From contig CACZPU010000002.1 of the NCBI GenBank assembly GCA_902783165.1, forward strand, positions 1 to 39,295: a DNA stretch of 39,295 nt, in the 5' to 3' direction. Below, piece after piece: positions 1-8,719 of this stretch. How positions within the stretch are numbered: the stretch's first letter is position 1; each line of letters begins with the position of its first letter. Made by a program: the position numbers and the translations under genes. The notes beneath the pieces were generated by a model that searched no databases, was not told where the DNA came from, and saw nothing but the letters and a program-made list of their open reading frames with translations. Origin of the DNA: an uncultured Prevotellaceae bacterium (GTDB lineage Bacteria; Bacteroidota; Bacteroidia; Bacteroidales; Bacteroidaceae).

Positions 1-85
1 CCATCAATCCCGAATAGGCCAGAATCTTACCCATGGAAAGGACACCCTGACCACCGAAACCTGAAATAATTATTTCTGCTTTCAT
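1..85 (-). CDS. 2-oxoacid:ferredoxin oxidoreductase gamma subunit (partial, 3' end outside window)
   Basis: Only the first 28 codons are visible, reading from an ATG at 85 off the left edge. The peptide begins MKAEIIISGFGGQGVLSMGK; the GFGGQGV motif is the N-terminal signature of the gamma domain (POR_N/PFOR gamma) of 2-oxoacid:acceptor oxidoreductases. It starts 4 nt after the beta-subunit stop, so it is the last visible gene of the ferredoxin-alpha-beta-gamma operon. Together these subunits decarboxylate a 2-oxoacid to an acyl-CoA while reducing ferredoxin. The remainder of the gene cannot be judged. Confidence 0.85.
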   Translation of the reverse strand, partial: MKAEIIISGFGGQGVLSMGKILAYSGLM

Positions 86-89
86 AACT

Positions 90-860
90 TTATTCTTTTG
101 TAGTATCCTTTAAATCACCCTGCGGATAGAATGGGAACATGTTTTCCTCCATCCATTCGTTGGCTTTCTTTGGCGGCATCTTCCAACCGCTGTTACAAGT
201 AGAGGTGAATTCCACCAGACAAGAGCCCTTGCCTGCCATGTTGGCTTCAAATGCTTTACGGAGAGCCTTCTTGGCTTTGTTGATATGTGCTACGGTGTCA
301 ACACTCTGACGTGTCACATAGCAAGTGCCTTCGAGCTGAGCAGCAATTTCGGGAACTTTAAGTGGATAGCCATGCAAGGATGCCACACGGCCATAAGGAC
401 ATGTACTGGTCTTCATACCCATCAGGGTGGTTGGAGCCATCTGTCCGCCCGTCATACCATAGATTGCATTGTTCACAAATACGATGGTGATGTTCTCGCC
501 ACGGTTGAGGGCATGGATTGTCTCGCATGTACCGATACATGCCAAGTCACCATCACCCTGATAAGTGAACACCAGACGGTCGGGCCACAGGCGCTTGATG
601 GCTGTGGCAAGTGCTGGTGCACGTCCATGGGCAGCCTCCTGCCAGTCGATGTCAATATACTTATATGCGAAAACGGCGCAGCCCACTGGTGATACGCCCA
701 CCGATTTCTCTTCCATGCCCATTTCCTCAATTACCTCGGCAACAAGCTTATGAACCACTCCATGAGAACAACCCGGGCAATAATGCATCGGAACATCGTT
801 CATCAACGTCGGCTTCTTATATACCAGATTCTCCGGTTTAATGATATTATTATTATCCAT
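90..860 (-). CDS. 2-oxoacid:ferredoxin oxidoreductase beta subunit (TPP-binding)
   Basis: 256 aa, the usual length for a KorB/VorC-type beta subunit. It binds thiamine pyrophosphate and an Fe-S cluster and carries out the oxidative decarboxylation of a 2-oxoacid. Visible motifs are CPGC with a following His (C28, C31), and the TPP motif GDGD (102-105) followed about 25 residues later by NN and IYGMTGGQ. It lies 4 nt downstream of the alpha subunit and 4 nt upstream of gamma, a tightly packed operon. Substrate choice (2-oxoglutarate versus branched-chain 2-oxoacids) cannot be read from the sequence; both names are used for Bacteroidota homologues. Confidence 0.93.
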   Translation of the reverse strand: MDNNNIIKPENLVYKKPTLMNDVPMHYCPGCSHGVVHKLVAEVIEEMGMEEKSVGVSPVGCAVFAYKYIDIDWQEAAHGRAPALATAIKRLWPDRLVFTYQGDGDLACIGTCETIHALNRGENITIVFVNNAIYGMTGGQMAPTTLMGMKTSTCPYGRVASLHGYPLKVPEIAAQLEGTCYVTRQSVDTVAHINKAKKALRKAFEANMAGKGSCLVEFTSTCNSGWKMPPKKANEWMEENMFPFYPQGDLKDTTKE

Positions 861-864
861 GGCT

Positions 865-1947
865 TTACATCAATTTGGTTTTTATTGCGTTCACAATCTC
901 TTCTGGCTCTGGAACGATACCACCCAGACGACCGAAATGCTCAACAGGCACATCACCGTTGATAGCCAAGCGAACATCCTCAACCATCTGGCCTGCATTA
1001 ATCTCGCATACCAATACGCCCTTCTTACCATGAGCCAACTCTGCAATCTGCTTCGATGGGAATGGCCATACGGTGATAGGACGGAAGAGGCCAACCTTAA
1101 GACCTTGCTCACGGGCAATTTCTATTGCCTTCTCTGAGATACGGGCAGCAGAGCCGAAACTTACAATGATGTAGTCGGCATCCTCGCACATGTGGGTTTC
1201 ATAGCGAACCTCGTTGTCGCGAATCTGCTGATATTTCTCCTGCAAATGTATATTGCGCTGCTCCATCACTTCGGAAGTAAGCTCCAAAGAAGTGATGATA
1301 TTGGGCTTGCGGTCCTTGGTGCGTCCAATAGATGCCCATGGGCACTGCTGACGGATTTCCTCCTCTGTGCGACGAGGCTTATATGGAGGCAATACTATCT
1401 TCTCCATCATCTGACCGATGACACCATCCGACAGAATCATAGCTGGGTTACGATACTTGAATGCCAGTTCAAAGGCCAAGTCAACAAAGTCGGCCATTTC
1501 CTGTACTGATGCTGGAGCAAGGGTAATGACATAATAATCACCATTACCGCCACCACGTGTTGCCTGGAAATAGTCTGCTTGAGAAGGCTGGATTGTTCCC
1601 AGACCGGGGCCACCGCGCTGCACATTCACAAACACACCCGGCAGTTCTGCACCAGCAAGGTAGGCAATGCCTTCTTGCATCAATGCAACACCAGGACTTG
1701 ATGATGAGGTCATCACTTTTTTACCTGCACCAGCACCTCCATAAACCATGTTGATAGATGCCACCTCGCTCTCGGCTTGCAGCACCACCATGCCAGTTGT
1801 CTCCCATGGCTTCAGTTCGGCCAGTGTTTCAATTACTTCACTCTGCGGGGTGATGGGATATCCGAAATATCCATCGCATCCGCATCGAATTGCGGCATGG
1901 GCAATAGCCTCGTTGCCTTTCATTAAGGTTACTTCTTGTTCTGCCAT
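865..1947 (-). CDS. vorB: 2-oxoacid:ferredoxin oxidoreductase alpha subunit (VorB/KorA type)
   Basis: 360 aa. It begins MAEQEVTLMKGNEAIAHAAI, followed by GYPITPQSEV, the characteristic pyrimidine-binding domain of 2-oxoacid:ferredoxin oxidoreductase alpha subunits; the C-terminal half is the transketolase-C-like domain II. It pairs with the beta subunit to form the TPP active site. Homologues in this phylum are usually named 3-methyl-2-oxobutanoate dehydrogenase subunit VorB, but a 2-oxoglutarate enzyme feeding an incomplete reductive TCA branch is equally plausible. It lies between the ferredoxin (33 nt upstream) and beta (4 nt downstream), consistent with one transcript. Confidence 0.9.
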   Translation of the reverse strand: MAEQEVTLMKGNEAIAHAAIRCGCDGYFGYPITPQSEVIETLAELKPWETTGMVVLQAESEVASINMVYGGAGAGKKVMTSSSSPGVALMQEGIAYLAGAELPGVFVNVQRGGPGLGTIQPSQADYFQATRGGGNGDYYVITLAPASVQEMADFVDLAFELAFKYRNPAMILSDGVIGQMMEKIVLPPYKPRRTEEEIRQQCPWASIGRTKDRKPNIITSLELTSEVMEQRNIHLQEKYQQIRDNEVRYETHMCEDADYIIVSFGSAARISEKAIEIAREQGLKVGLFRPITVWPFPSKQIAELAHGKKGVLVCEINAGQMVEDVRLAINGDVPVEHFGRLGGIVPEPEEIVNAIKTKLM

Positions 1948-1979
1948 AACTTAATGTTTAATGGTGAATGCCACTTGGG

Positions 1980-2210
1980 CTATTCAACTTTTGTTTTGTA
2001 AACTTCAATACATCCGTCAGGACAAACGATGGCGCACGATGCACAACCGATACAATCGTCGGGATGCACTGCTTCAACATACGGATATCCGTGGACATTC
2101 ACTTTCTTCGCTGCCAAGGCAATCACATCCTTGGGGCAGGCTTCCGCACATAGCGAACAGCCTTTACACCTTTCTGTGTTTACAATGATAGCACCTTTGA
2201 ATCTTGCCAT
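1980..2210 (-). CDS. 2x[4Fe-4S] ferredoxin-type subunit of the 2-oxoacid oxidoreductase
   Basis: 76 aa with two CxxCxxCxxxCP motifs (C15, C18, C21, C25 and C53, C56, C59, C63), so two [4Fe-4S] clusters. As first gene of the ferredoxin-alpha-beta-gamma operon it is the delta subunit that carries electrons from the TPP site to external ferredoxin. The spacing between motifs and the lack of other domains match stand-alone delta subunits. A -7-like promoter box lies about 80 nt upstream. Confidence 0.93.
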   Translation of the reverse strand: MARFKGAIIVNTERCKGCSLCAEACPKDVIALAAKKVNVHGYPYVEAVHPDDCIGCASCAIVCPDGCIEVYKTKVE

Positions 2211-2289
2211 AATGTCTTTTTTTAGGTTAAATAATATTTTTAAGATTGCAATTATTTCTCAAGTATCAATAGCTCACCCACTACACAAT

Positions 2290-2297
2290 CAAAGATA
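2290..2297 (-). promoter_or_regulatory. Putative -7 box for the ferredoxin oxidoreductase operon
   Basis: On the minus strand this reads TATCTTTG, a full match to TAnnTTTG. No good TTG -33 box lies at the usual distance, so the call rests on one element. It would start transcription near 2283, giving a leader of about 70 nt before the ferredoxin gene. Confidence 0.4.
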
Positions 2298-2310
2298 GCC
2301 CGATGAAAGA

Positions 2311-2490
2311 CTATGGGTTGTACATATCTTTACAATAATAGTTCAAGATGTCATCAAGCATCTGCTTGGCAACAACAGCAGGACTGTCAGGATCGAGGGC
2401 AATGGCTTCCATGTAACTATTCATGGCTTCCTGCCAATTGCCTTGCTTGCGATACTGGTTTCCCAACTGATAATATTCCTCTGCGGTCAT
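2311..2490 (-). CDS. Small stand-alone TPR protein
   Basis: 59 aa starting [19 protein letters not shown], with one clear tetratricopeptide motif ([18 protein letters not shown], then AIALDP). The start at 2490 is chosen because it gives a 4-nt ATGA overlap with the folD stop; a longer reading frame extending upstream would run inside folD out of frame. It is probably translationally coupled to folD and is the last gene of ffh-folD-TPR. The function is unknown: a single TPR usually acts through oligomerisation or a partner. The gene is below many annotation cut-offs but the motif is convincing. Confidence 0.75.
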   Translation of the reverse strand: MTAEEYYQLGNQYRKQGNWQEAMNSYMEAIALDPDSPAVVAKQMLDDILNYYCKDMYNP

Positions 2491-3371
2491 TTGTAGTATT
2501 CTTTTTTCCCTGCGGACAATGTGTTCTTCATCAATGAGCAGATGGTCATCGGACCAACGCCACCAGGCACAGGAGATATATAAGAGCATTTTGGAGCCAC
2601 CTCGTCGAACTTCACATCACCATTCAAGCGGAAACCGCTCTTGCGGGTAGCATCGGCAACAAGCGTGGTGCCCACATCAATGACAACGGCGCCTTCTTTC
2701 ACCATATCGGCAGTTACGAAATTGGGCTGCCCTATAGCAGCAATGATGATATCTGCTTGGCGACATTCTTCCTTCAATGTTTTCGAATGACTGTGACAAA
2801 CGGTCACGGTGGCGTCGCCAAACTGTTTTTGCATCATCAGCTGCGCCATTGGCTTTCCTACTATATTGCTACGTCCGAGAATCACGCATTTCTTTCCCGA
2901 TGTCTCTATTCCGTAACGTTTGAGCAGAATGAGAATACCAAGTGGTGTCGCGGATATGAAACAAGGCAGTCCGATAGCCATTCTTCCTACGTTGATAGGA
3001 TGGAACCCGTCGACGTCTTTTCGATAGTCGATGGCCATAATCACCCGTTGTTCATCAATATGCTTGGGCAATGGAAGCTGAACAATAAAGCCGTCTACAT
3101 CGTTGTCGTTGTTCAGTTCGTCAACCTTTGCCAGCAATTCTTCTTCAGTGACATCATCCTCAAAGCGGATGAGCGTTGACGTAAAGCCACATGCCTCACA
3201 GGCAATGACCTTGTTCTTTACATAAGTCTCGCTACCACCATCGTGCCCTACGAGAATAGCTGCCAAATGAGGGCGCTTGCCTCCATTGGCCAACATCTCG
3301 TTCACTTCTACTGCTATTTCTTCCTTGATTCTGGAAGCAGTTTCCTTTCCGTCGATTATTTTGTAACTCAT
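2487..3371 (-). CDS. folD: Bifunctional methylenetetrahydrofolate dehydrogenase/methenyltetrahydrofolate cyclohydrolase
   Basis: 294 aa, normal for FolD. It interconverts 5,10-methylene- and 10-formyl-tetrahydrofolate using NADP+ in the cytosol, supplying one-carbon units for purines and formyl-Met-tRNA. Visible motifs: the catalytic YxxxK (Y50, K54), QLPLPKHI, the Rossmann segment ending [11 protein letters not shown], and the C-terminal PGGVGPMT. It follows ffh by 35 nt on the same strand and overlaps the downstream TPR gene by 4 nt, so the three probably share a transcript. Confidence 0.97.
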   Translation of the reverse strand: MSYKIIDGKETASRIKEEIAVEVNEMLANGGKRPHLAAILVGHDGGSETYVKNKVIACEACGFTSTLIRFEDDVTEEELLAKVDELNNDNDVDGFIVQLPLPKHIDEQRVIMAIDYRKDVDGFHPINVGRMAIGLPCFISATPLGILILLKRYGIETSGKKCVILGRSNIVGKPMAQLMMQKQFGDATVTVCHSHSKTLKEECRQADIIIAAIGQPNFVTADMVKEGAVVIDVGTTLVADATRKSGFRLNGDVKFDEVAPKCSYISPVPGGVGPMTICSLMKNTLSAGKKEYYK

Positions 3372-3406
3372 AAGATTTATTCTTTACCGCGAGAACTTGT
3401 CAAACA

Positions 3407-4753
3407 TCAGTTAGGCATTCCGCCACCCTTCATGTTCCTCATGGCACCCATCATGTTACGCATACCGCCACTGGTTACCATCTTCATCATTTTACGCGTT
3501 TGGTCAAACTGCTTTATCAGGCGATTAACCTCTTGGATATTCGTACCCGAGCCCTTTGCAATACGCATTCTGCGGCTGGTGTTCAATATTTCAGGATTGG
3601 TGCGTTCTTTGGGAGTCATGCTTTGAATGATGGCTTCTATTCCTTTGAAGGCATCGTCGTCAACATCTATGTCTTTCAGTTGTTTTCCCACGCCAGGTAT
3701 CATAGAAGCAAGGTCCTTGAGGTTACCCATCTTCTTGATCTGCTGTATTTGCCCGAGGAAATCGTTGAAATCGAATTTGTTCTTGGCAATTTTCTTCGAG
3801 AGCCGACGAGCCTCCTCTTCATCGTATTGTTCCTGAGCGCGCTCAACAAGAGACACCACATCACCCATTCCGAGAATTCTGTCGGCCATTCGGTTTGGAT
3901 GGAAGGCATCAATGGCCTCCATCTTCTCGCCGGTACCAATGAACTTGATAGGCTTCGTAACAACAGTACGGATACTCAGGGCAGCACCGCCACGAGTATC
4001 ACCATCCAGCTTGGTAAGCACCACTCCGTCGAAATCGAGGCGGTCGTTGAATTCCTTGGCTGTGTTGACTGCATCCTGGCCGGTCATGGAGTCGACCACG
4101 AACAATGTCTCATCAGGATTCACCGATTTTTTCAACGACTCAATCTCGTTCATCATCTCCTCGTCGACTGCCAGACGGCCCGCAGTATCGATGATTACCA
4201 CATCATTGCCCTTTGCCTTTGCCTCTTGGATGGCATGACTGGCTATCTCCAGCACATTCTTGTTGCCATCCTCACTATAGACAGGCACTTCCACTGCAGA
4301 GGCCACCACTTTCAACTGTTCGATGGCAGCAGGACGGTAAACGTCGCAAGCAACCAGCAAAGGCTTCTTGTGCTGCTTTTTCTTCAGCATATTGGCAAGC
4401 TTGCCAGAGAAGGTTGTTTTACCAGAACCTTGCAGACCAGACATCAGAATGATGGCAGGGCGATTCTCGAGCTTCAAGCCAACGGTCTCGCCACCCATCA
4501 GTTCAGCCAACTCATCATGCACTATCTTCACCATCAACTGACCAGGCTTCACAGCGGTGAGCACATTCATGCCCATAGCCTTTTGCTTGACAGTGTCGGT
4601 AAAAGTCTTTGCTACTTTATAGTTAACATCGGCGTCCAACAAAGCACGACGCACATCTTTCAACGTTTCAGCTACATTAATCTCGGTGATTTTCCCTTCA
4701 CCCTTAAGTATCTTGAACGACCGTTCAAGTCTGTCGCTTAAATTCTCAAACAT
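3407..4753 (-). CDS. ffh: Signal recognition particle protein (SRP54 GTPase)
   Basis: 448 aa with the full Ffh architecture. An N domain is followed by a G domain with the P-loop GLQGSGKTT, DTAGRL and TKLDGDTRGGA, then a Met-rich M domain ending in alternating GGM/MRNM repeats. It binds 4.5S RNA and nascent signal sequences and delivers ribosomes to FtsY. First gene of ffh-folD-TPR, with a -7-like promoter about 33 nt upstream. A 4.5S RNA gene was not seen nearby. A 413-aa open frame on the opposite strand is an antisense shadow. Confidence 0.98.
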   Translation of the reverse strand: MFENLSDRLERSFKILKGEGKITEINVAETLKDVRRALLDADVNYKVAKTFTDTVKQKAMGMNVLTAVKPGQLMVKIVHDELAELMGGETVGLKLENRPAIILMSGLQGSGKTTFSGKLANMLKKKQHKKPLLVACDVYRPAAIEQLKVVASAVEVPVYSEDGNKNVLEIASHAIQEAKAKGNDVVIIDTAGRLAVDEEMMNEIESLKKSVNPDETLFVVDSMTGQDAVNTAKEFNDRLDFDGVVLTKLDGDTRGGAALSIRTVVTKPIKFIGTGEKMEAIDAFHPNRMADRILGMGDVVSLVERAQEQYDEEEARRLSKKIAKNKFDFNDFLGQIQQIKKMGNLKDLASMIPGVGKQLKDIDVDDDAFKGIEAIIQSMTPKERTNPEILNTSRRMRIAKGSGTNIQEVNRLIKQFDQTRKMMKMVTSGGMRNMMGAMRNMKGGGMPN

Positions 4754-4785
4754 ATTTATACAATAACCTTACTTAATTCAACTTG

Positions 4786-4793
4786 CAAAAATA
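4786..4793 (-). promoter_or_regulatory. Putative -7 box upstream of ffh
   Basis: Minus strand TATTTTTG matches TAnnTTTG. A TTG lies 22 nt upstream (4818-4816), slightly beyond the usual spacing. The predicted start near 4779 leaves a leader of about 26 nt before the ffh ATG. Confidence 0.45.
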
Positions 4794-4934
4794 ACACTTT
4801 TATTGCAATCCCACTCAAAAACATACTGCTATTTAAACTATTTTATCAATTGAAGATAGGCTTGCTCTTTACTCTTTCCGACAACAAATGTATGGAATAA
4901 CGCGAAATCCTGCTACATAATGAAAATATTTTCT

Positions 4935-5004
4935 TATCTTTGCTTAAACAATGTTGTAAAAGCAGCGTCTTTTACTTATAGAAAAAGAAAAAAATGTAAT
5001 TTTG
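4935..5004 (+). promoter_or_regulatory. Two candidate -7 boxes upstream of the DUF4359-like gene
   Basis: The 361-nt gap between ffh and the next gene (4754-5114) holds the divergent ffh promoter and two plus-strand TAnnTTTG matches: TATCTTTG at 4935-4942 and TAATTTTG at 4997-5004. Neither has a strong TTG at 19-21 nt. Because both boxes lie inside the upstream part of the long open frame, they argue against starting the gene at 4920 and favour the ATG at 5115. No other structure was seen in this gap. Confidence 0.4.
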
Positions 5005-5114
5005 CAGCTGATTTGAACTCAACATGGCAACAACTCAAGAAATGTCATCGTTTTCCGTTCTTCTCAGCATCATTAATAAAACAGAAGTGTATTAATCTAA
5101 AAACAACAAAGGCC

Positions 5115-5747
5115 ATGAACATCGAAAAGTATGACGAAGCTCAAGCGCAAAAAGCACTGAAAGCAGAAAAGAAAGAACGTAGAAGCTCGCGCAAGTGGTG
5201 GATTCTTACCATCATCATCGGAGTGCTTATCCTTTTTGCTGTCACTTGTCCTGACAAGTACGACCACAAGGAAGCCATCAACAGCGAGGTTAGTTCCGCC
5301 GTAACCAGTTCTCTTACAGGGAAAGTAGGCAGTTGGGCTGTACTTGGAAACATTGTCGTTTCTAAATTGGTGGACATCACACTCGAAAGCAACATCAATG
5401 TAGACAACTATCTGGTGTTCAGTCTTGCCAATGCCGAACTCAATGGCGAAAGGCATACTCTCTCGGTGGGAGTGCTCAATCATGTATGGGTGCTTTTCAA
5501 TAAGAAAGACCTGCAAGGACTTGTCGACCAGCAAACCAACAAGCTGTGGGACAACTTGATAGGTGCCGTTCCTGGTGTCAAAAGCATTGCCAACGATTCT
5601 ACAACCATTGAAGACAATGTGAAAGGCATTATCAACCAAACCATCGACGACGTGTCTGCCAAAGTTAAAGACAAAATTGAGGACGAAGTTGGCAAAGCTC
5701 TCGACGGACTGGTGAAAGGATTCTTCGGCGATGACAAGGAGGAATAA
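5115..5747 (+). CDS. Membrane-anchored DUF4359-like protein of unknown function
   Basis: 210 aa from the ATG at 5115 (upstream in-frame codons overlap likely promoter sequence). A Lys/Arg-rich cytoplasmic N-terminus is followed by one membrane segment at about residues 28-44, then CPDKYDHKEAI and a soluble, probably periplasmic, domain ending in a charged helix rich in DxVxxKVKDKI-type sequence. The CPDKxxHKEAI segment and layout resemble the uncharacterised DUF4359 family of Bacteroidota; this is recall rather than a search. It sits 50 nt upstream of the copper ATPase on the same strand and could be cotranscribed. Confidence 0.75.
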   Translation: MNIEKYDEAQAQKALKAEKKERRSSRKWWILTIIIGVLILFAVTCPDKYDHKEAINSEVSSAVTSSLTGKVGSWAVLGNIVVSKLVDITLESNINVDNYLVFSLANAELNGERHTLSVGVLNHVWVLFNKKDLQGLVDQQTNKLWDNLIGAVPGVKSIANDSTTIEDNVKGIINQTIDDVSAKVKDKIEDEVGKALDGLVKGFFGDDKEE

Positions 5748-5797
5748 TAATAAAACCATCATACCTGTAAACACATTTTTAAATTGCTTTAATACCA

Positions 5798-7684
5798 GTG
5801 GAAAAGAAAACGATAGCCGTCATTGGCATGGGTTGCGCTGCATGTGCAGCCAATGTGGAACGTCGGCTGAACCAGCTGGATGGTATTCATCTGGCAACAG
5901 TCAACTATGCATCGCGCACCGCTTTGGTGGAATTCGACCCGAAATCGATTTCTCCTCAACAAATGAAGGAGGAAATCGTAAAGATAGGTTACGACCTTGC
6001 CATCGATGAGGAGCAAAGTGTTTTGGAAATAGAGAAAAGCAGCTATCGACAGCTTCTCAAAAGAGTCCTCACCTCATGGCTTTTTGCCATTCTGGTAATG
6101 TCTATCTCCATGAAATGGATTCGTGTGGATTACGCCAATCAGGTGATGCTCATCATCGCTCTCGCCAATCTCGTCTATTGTGGAAAACCGTTTTTTGTCA
6201 ATGCGTGGAAGCTGCTAACCCACGGCATGACCAATATGGACACGTTGGTAGCCATGTCTACTGGCGTGTCTTTCCTTTTTTCCACTTTCAACACGTTCTG
6301 GGGTGAACAGTTTTGGGGTTCGCGCGGCATCAGTTGGAACACTTATTTCGACGCATCCGTCATGATTATCACCTTCGTGTTGACAGGTAAGCTGATGGAA
6401 GAGCGCGCGAAGAAAGGAACCGCTTCTGCCATCAGGGCGCTTATGGGACTAGCACCTAAGACCGCCCGACTGGCTACAGGCGAGGAAGTTCCCATTTCAA
6501 CATTGCAAAAAGGCGATGTCATCGAAGTGAAAGCAGGAGAAAAAATACCTGTTGACGGCACCATTACACAAGGTGCAGAGCCAACAATCGACGAGAGCAT
6601 GATAACCGGCGAACCGATACCGGCATTCAAGAACATCGGTGAAAAGGTATTTGCCGGCACCATCATGAAACAAGGGTCTCTACAGTTCCGGGCCGAGCAG
6701 ATAGGCAAAGACACCATGCTTGCCAACATCATTCGTATGGTACAGGAAGCCCAAGGAAGCAAAGCCCCCGTACAACGGGTGGTCGACAAGGTTGCCATGA
6801 TATTTGTACCCTCGGTGTTAGCCATCTCCGTCGTCACCTTCTTGCTGTGGTGGATGATTGGAGGCGAGGCACAGTTGCCGCACGCCGTACTCTCTGCCGT
6901 CAGCGTATTGGTGATTGCATGTCCCTGCGCCATGGGACTGGCCACCCCAACGGCTTTGATGGTTGGAATAGGAAAGGCGGCACAAAAGAACATTCTCATC
7001 AAAGATGCCACCGCTCTTGAAAACATCCGCAACATCAACGCACTTATCATCGACAAGACAGGAACGCTAACCATACCCAACATGGACCTGACGGTCAGCG
7101 GTACAAAAGATGTAGAACTGGAACAAAGGGAAACACTGAAACCCCATGCCCGAGAGGCAATGACGTCGCTTCAGGAGCAAGGCATCGACGTCTATATGAT
7201 GAGCGGCGACCAAGAGAATGCCGTTGCCTACTGGGCCCAAAAGGCAGGCATCAAGCATTGGCATAGCAAAGTGATGCCACAAGACAAGGAGGACTTGGTT
7301 CGGAAATTGCAGGCTGAAGGCAGAAAGGTGGCCATGGTAGGCGACGGAATCAACGACACACAGGCGCTTGCAGCGGCGGATGTCAGTATCGCCATGGGAA
7401 AAGGAACCGACATCGCCATGGATGTGGCGCAAGTCACACTGATGGGAACCGACCTGCGACGCATTCCCGACGCCATAGCATGCTCGAAGAAGACTGTGGG
7501 CACCATCCGCCAGAACCTGTTCTGGGCTTTTATCTACAATATCATCTGCATTCCTCTAGCCGCCGGACTACCCTACTTGTTCGGTGCCGATTGGCAGATA
7601 ACGCCCATGTGGGCAAGTGCCCTCATGGCTTTCTCAAGTGTAAGCGTGGTGCTAAACAGCTTGCGGTTGAAGCTGGTCGACTAA
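5798..7684 (+). CDS. Copper-type P1B ATPase lacking a recognisable N domain
   Basis: 628 aa from a GTG start. The N-terminal heavy-metal domain has GMGCAAC (10-16). The membrane part carries DESMITGEP, the CPC metal site (C375, C377), and the late-helix signatures FIYN and MWASALMAFSS that mark Cu(I) P1B-1 pumps. Phosphorylation site DKTGTLT (D419), MSGD and GDGIND (D516) are intact. Only 97 residues separate D419 from D516, against about 200 in characterised CopA proteins: the nucleotide-binding domain with its His-Pro motif is missing while flanking P-domain motifs are in frame. Export of Cu(I) is the family role; whether this protein hydrolyses ATP is uncertain. It stops directly against the next, convergent gene. 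Confidence 0.88.
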   Translation: MEKKTIAVIGMGCAACAANVERRLNQLDGIHLATVNYASRTALVEFDPKSISPQQMKEEIVKIGYDLAIDEEQSVLEIEKSSYRQLLKRVLTSWLFAILVMSISMKWIRVDYANQVMLIIALANLVYCGKPFFVNAWKLLTHGMTNMDTLVAMSTGVSFLFSTFNTFWGEQFWGSRGISWNTYFDASVMIITFVLTGKLMEERAKKGTASAIRALMGLAPKTARLATGEEVPISTLQKGDVIEVKAGEKIPVDGTITQGAEPTIDESMITGEPIPAFKNIGEKVFAGTIMKQGSLQFRAEQIGKDTMLANIIRMVQEAQGSKAPVQRVVDKVAMIFVPSVLAISVVTFLLWWMIGGEAQLPHAVLSAVSVLVIACPCAMGLATPTALMVGIGKAAQKNILIKDATALENIRNINALIIDKTGTLTIPNMDLTVSGTKDVELEQRETLKPHAREAMTSLQEQGIDVYMMSGDQENAVAYWAQKAGIKHWHSKVMPQDKEDLVRKLQAEGRKVAMVGDGINDTQALAAADVSIAMGKGTDIAMDVAQVTLMGTDLRRIPDAIACSKKTVGTIRQNLFWAFIYNIICIPLAAGLPYLFGADWQITPMWASALMAFSSVSVVLNSLRLKLVD

Positions 7685-8446
7685 CTATCTCTCCCTCCTA
7701 AAATTCCCAGTGTCGCGTGTGTCCATGTAAGGAATGAAAGGAGCATTATGGTAGTCACGCGACTCCACATTCAACTGAATGCTGAAACTTGGTGACACAT
7801 TATATTTCACAGCGGCACCTATCCTATCGCCGATGTCACTCACATCATAAAGTGGCATCGGTATCCTTTTGTCCATCAAAGACTTCTGTCCGTAGAGATA
7901 GGCTTCCCATCGTTCATTGAACCGATAGCCCAACACAGCATTCAGTCCGGCATCACGATAACTGTCATGAGCCCAAGACAGGTTGTTAAAATAGCCGCCT
8001 AATGCAAACGACAGCTTGTTTGTCAGGGGCATGGCATACATCATGGAGATGTTTTGCGAAAAACCGGCACCATGATAGGCGTGCTTGCCGAATTGTGCAA
8101 ACACACTGGCGCCCAAACTGACATTCAATCCCTTATGCAACGACCACGAGGGATAACCACCCCAGTAATATGGAAACATGCTCAAATAAGGCATCTGTCC
8201 GAAACGCGTGAGCACAGGAAGATGCAGGGAATCAGAACCCGGCAAATCCAGTTGTTGACGATAACGAACAACAGGATTCATCCATCGTTCCTGTCCGACA
8301 ACCGAGTCGGAATATGCCATAGAAGCATTTGCCGGCAATGCTGTTTCAGCAATCTTGCCGTGCCTGGTCGAATCTGCCTTCTCTTGGGCACTTACTCTGA
8401 GAGTTACTGTCAAAAGCAATATGACAAAAAGACAAACCTTATTCAT
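7685..8446 (-). CDS. Secreted, probable outer-membrane barrel-like protein of unknown function
   Basis: 253 aa with a clear signal peptide (MNKVCLFVILLLTVTLRVSAQ, cleavage expected after the Ala). The C-terminal half alternates short amphipathic strands and glycine/aromatic turns (LALGGYFNNL, NAVLGYRFNERWEAYLYG, GAAVKYNVSPSFSIQLNV), as in small outer-membrane beta-barrels. No enzymatic motif is seen. The stop codon abuts the copper ATPase stop with no intervening base. The downstream terminator must lie inside the neighbouring gene, or transcription reads through. Confidence 0.7.
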   Translation of the reverse strand: MNKVCLFVILLLTVTLRVSAQEKADSTRHGKIAETALPANASMAYSDSVVGQERWMNPVVRYRQQLDLPGSDSLHLPVLTRFGQMPYLSMFPYYWGGYPSWSLHKGLNVSLGASVFAQFGKHAYHGAGFSQNISMMYAMPLTNKLSFALGGYFNNLSWAHDSYRDAGLNAVLGYRFNERWEAYLYGQKSLMDKRIPMPLYDVSDIGDRIGAAVKYNVSPSFSIQLNVESRDYHNAPFIPYMDTRDTGNFRRER

Positions 8447-8719
8447 CTTCCATTTGAATTACGCCGCTAAATTAACCATTATTTTTGTTATGCAACCGTA
8501 TCTATAACAATATTTTGGATTTTTCCACAAAAAGTAGTACCTTTCGTACATTATTGCAAACCTTTTCCGTGGTCGAGTAATAACACGGCTAGCATCTTTT
8601 TTGATAGCATAACATAGTTCTCCTATTATTTTTTTGTAAAATGAAAGACAATATTTCCCGCTCCTTTTGATTACACCAACATTGTTTGCACGTTAAAAAA
8701 TAGAACATTTTACTTATTA

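Noticed and set aside
3500..4741. 413-aa open frame on the plus strand opposite ffh
   Set aside because: Antisense shadow of a confidently identified gene; His/Leu-rich composition, no motif, and no promoter.
8520..8545. TACCTTTC -7-like box near 8535 as promoter of the pectate lyase
   Set aside because: One mismatch at the most conserved G, no -33 box, and almost 180 nt from the gene.
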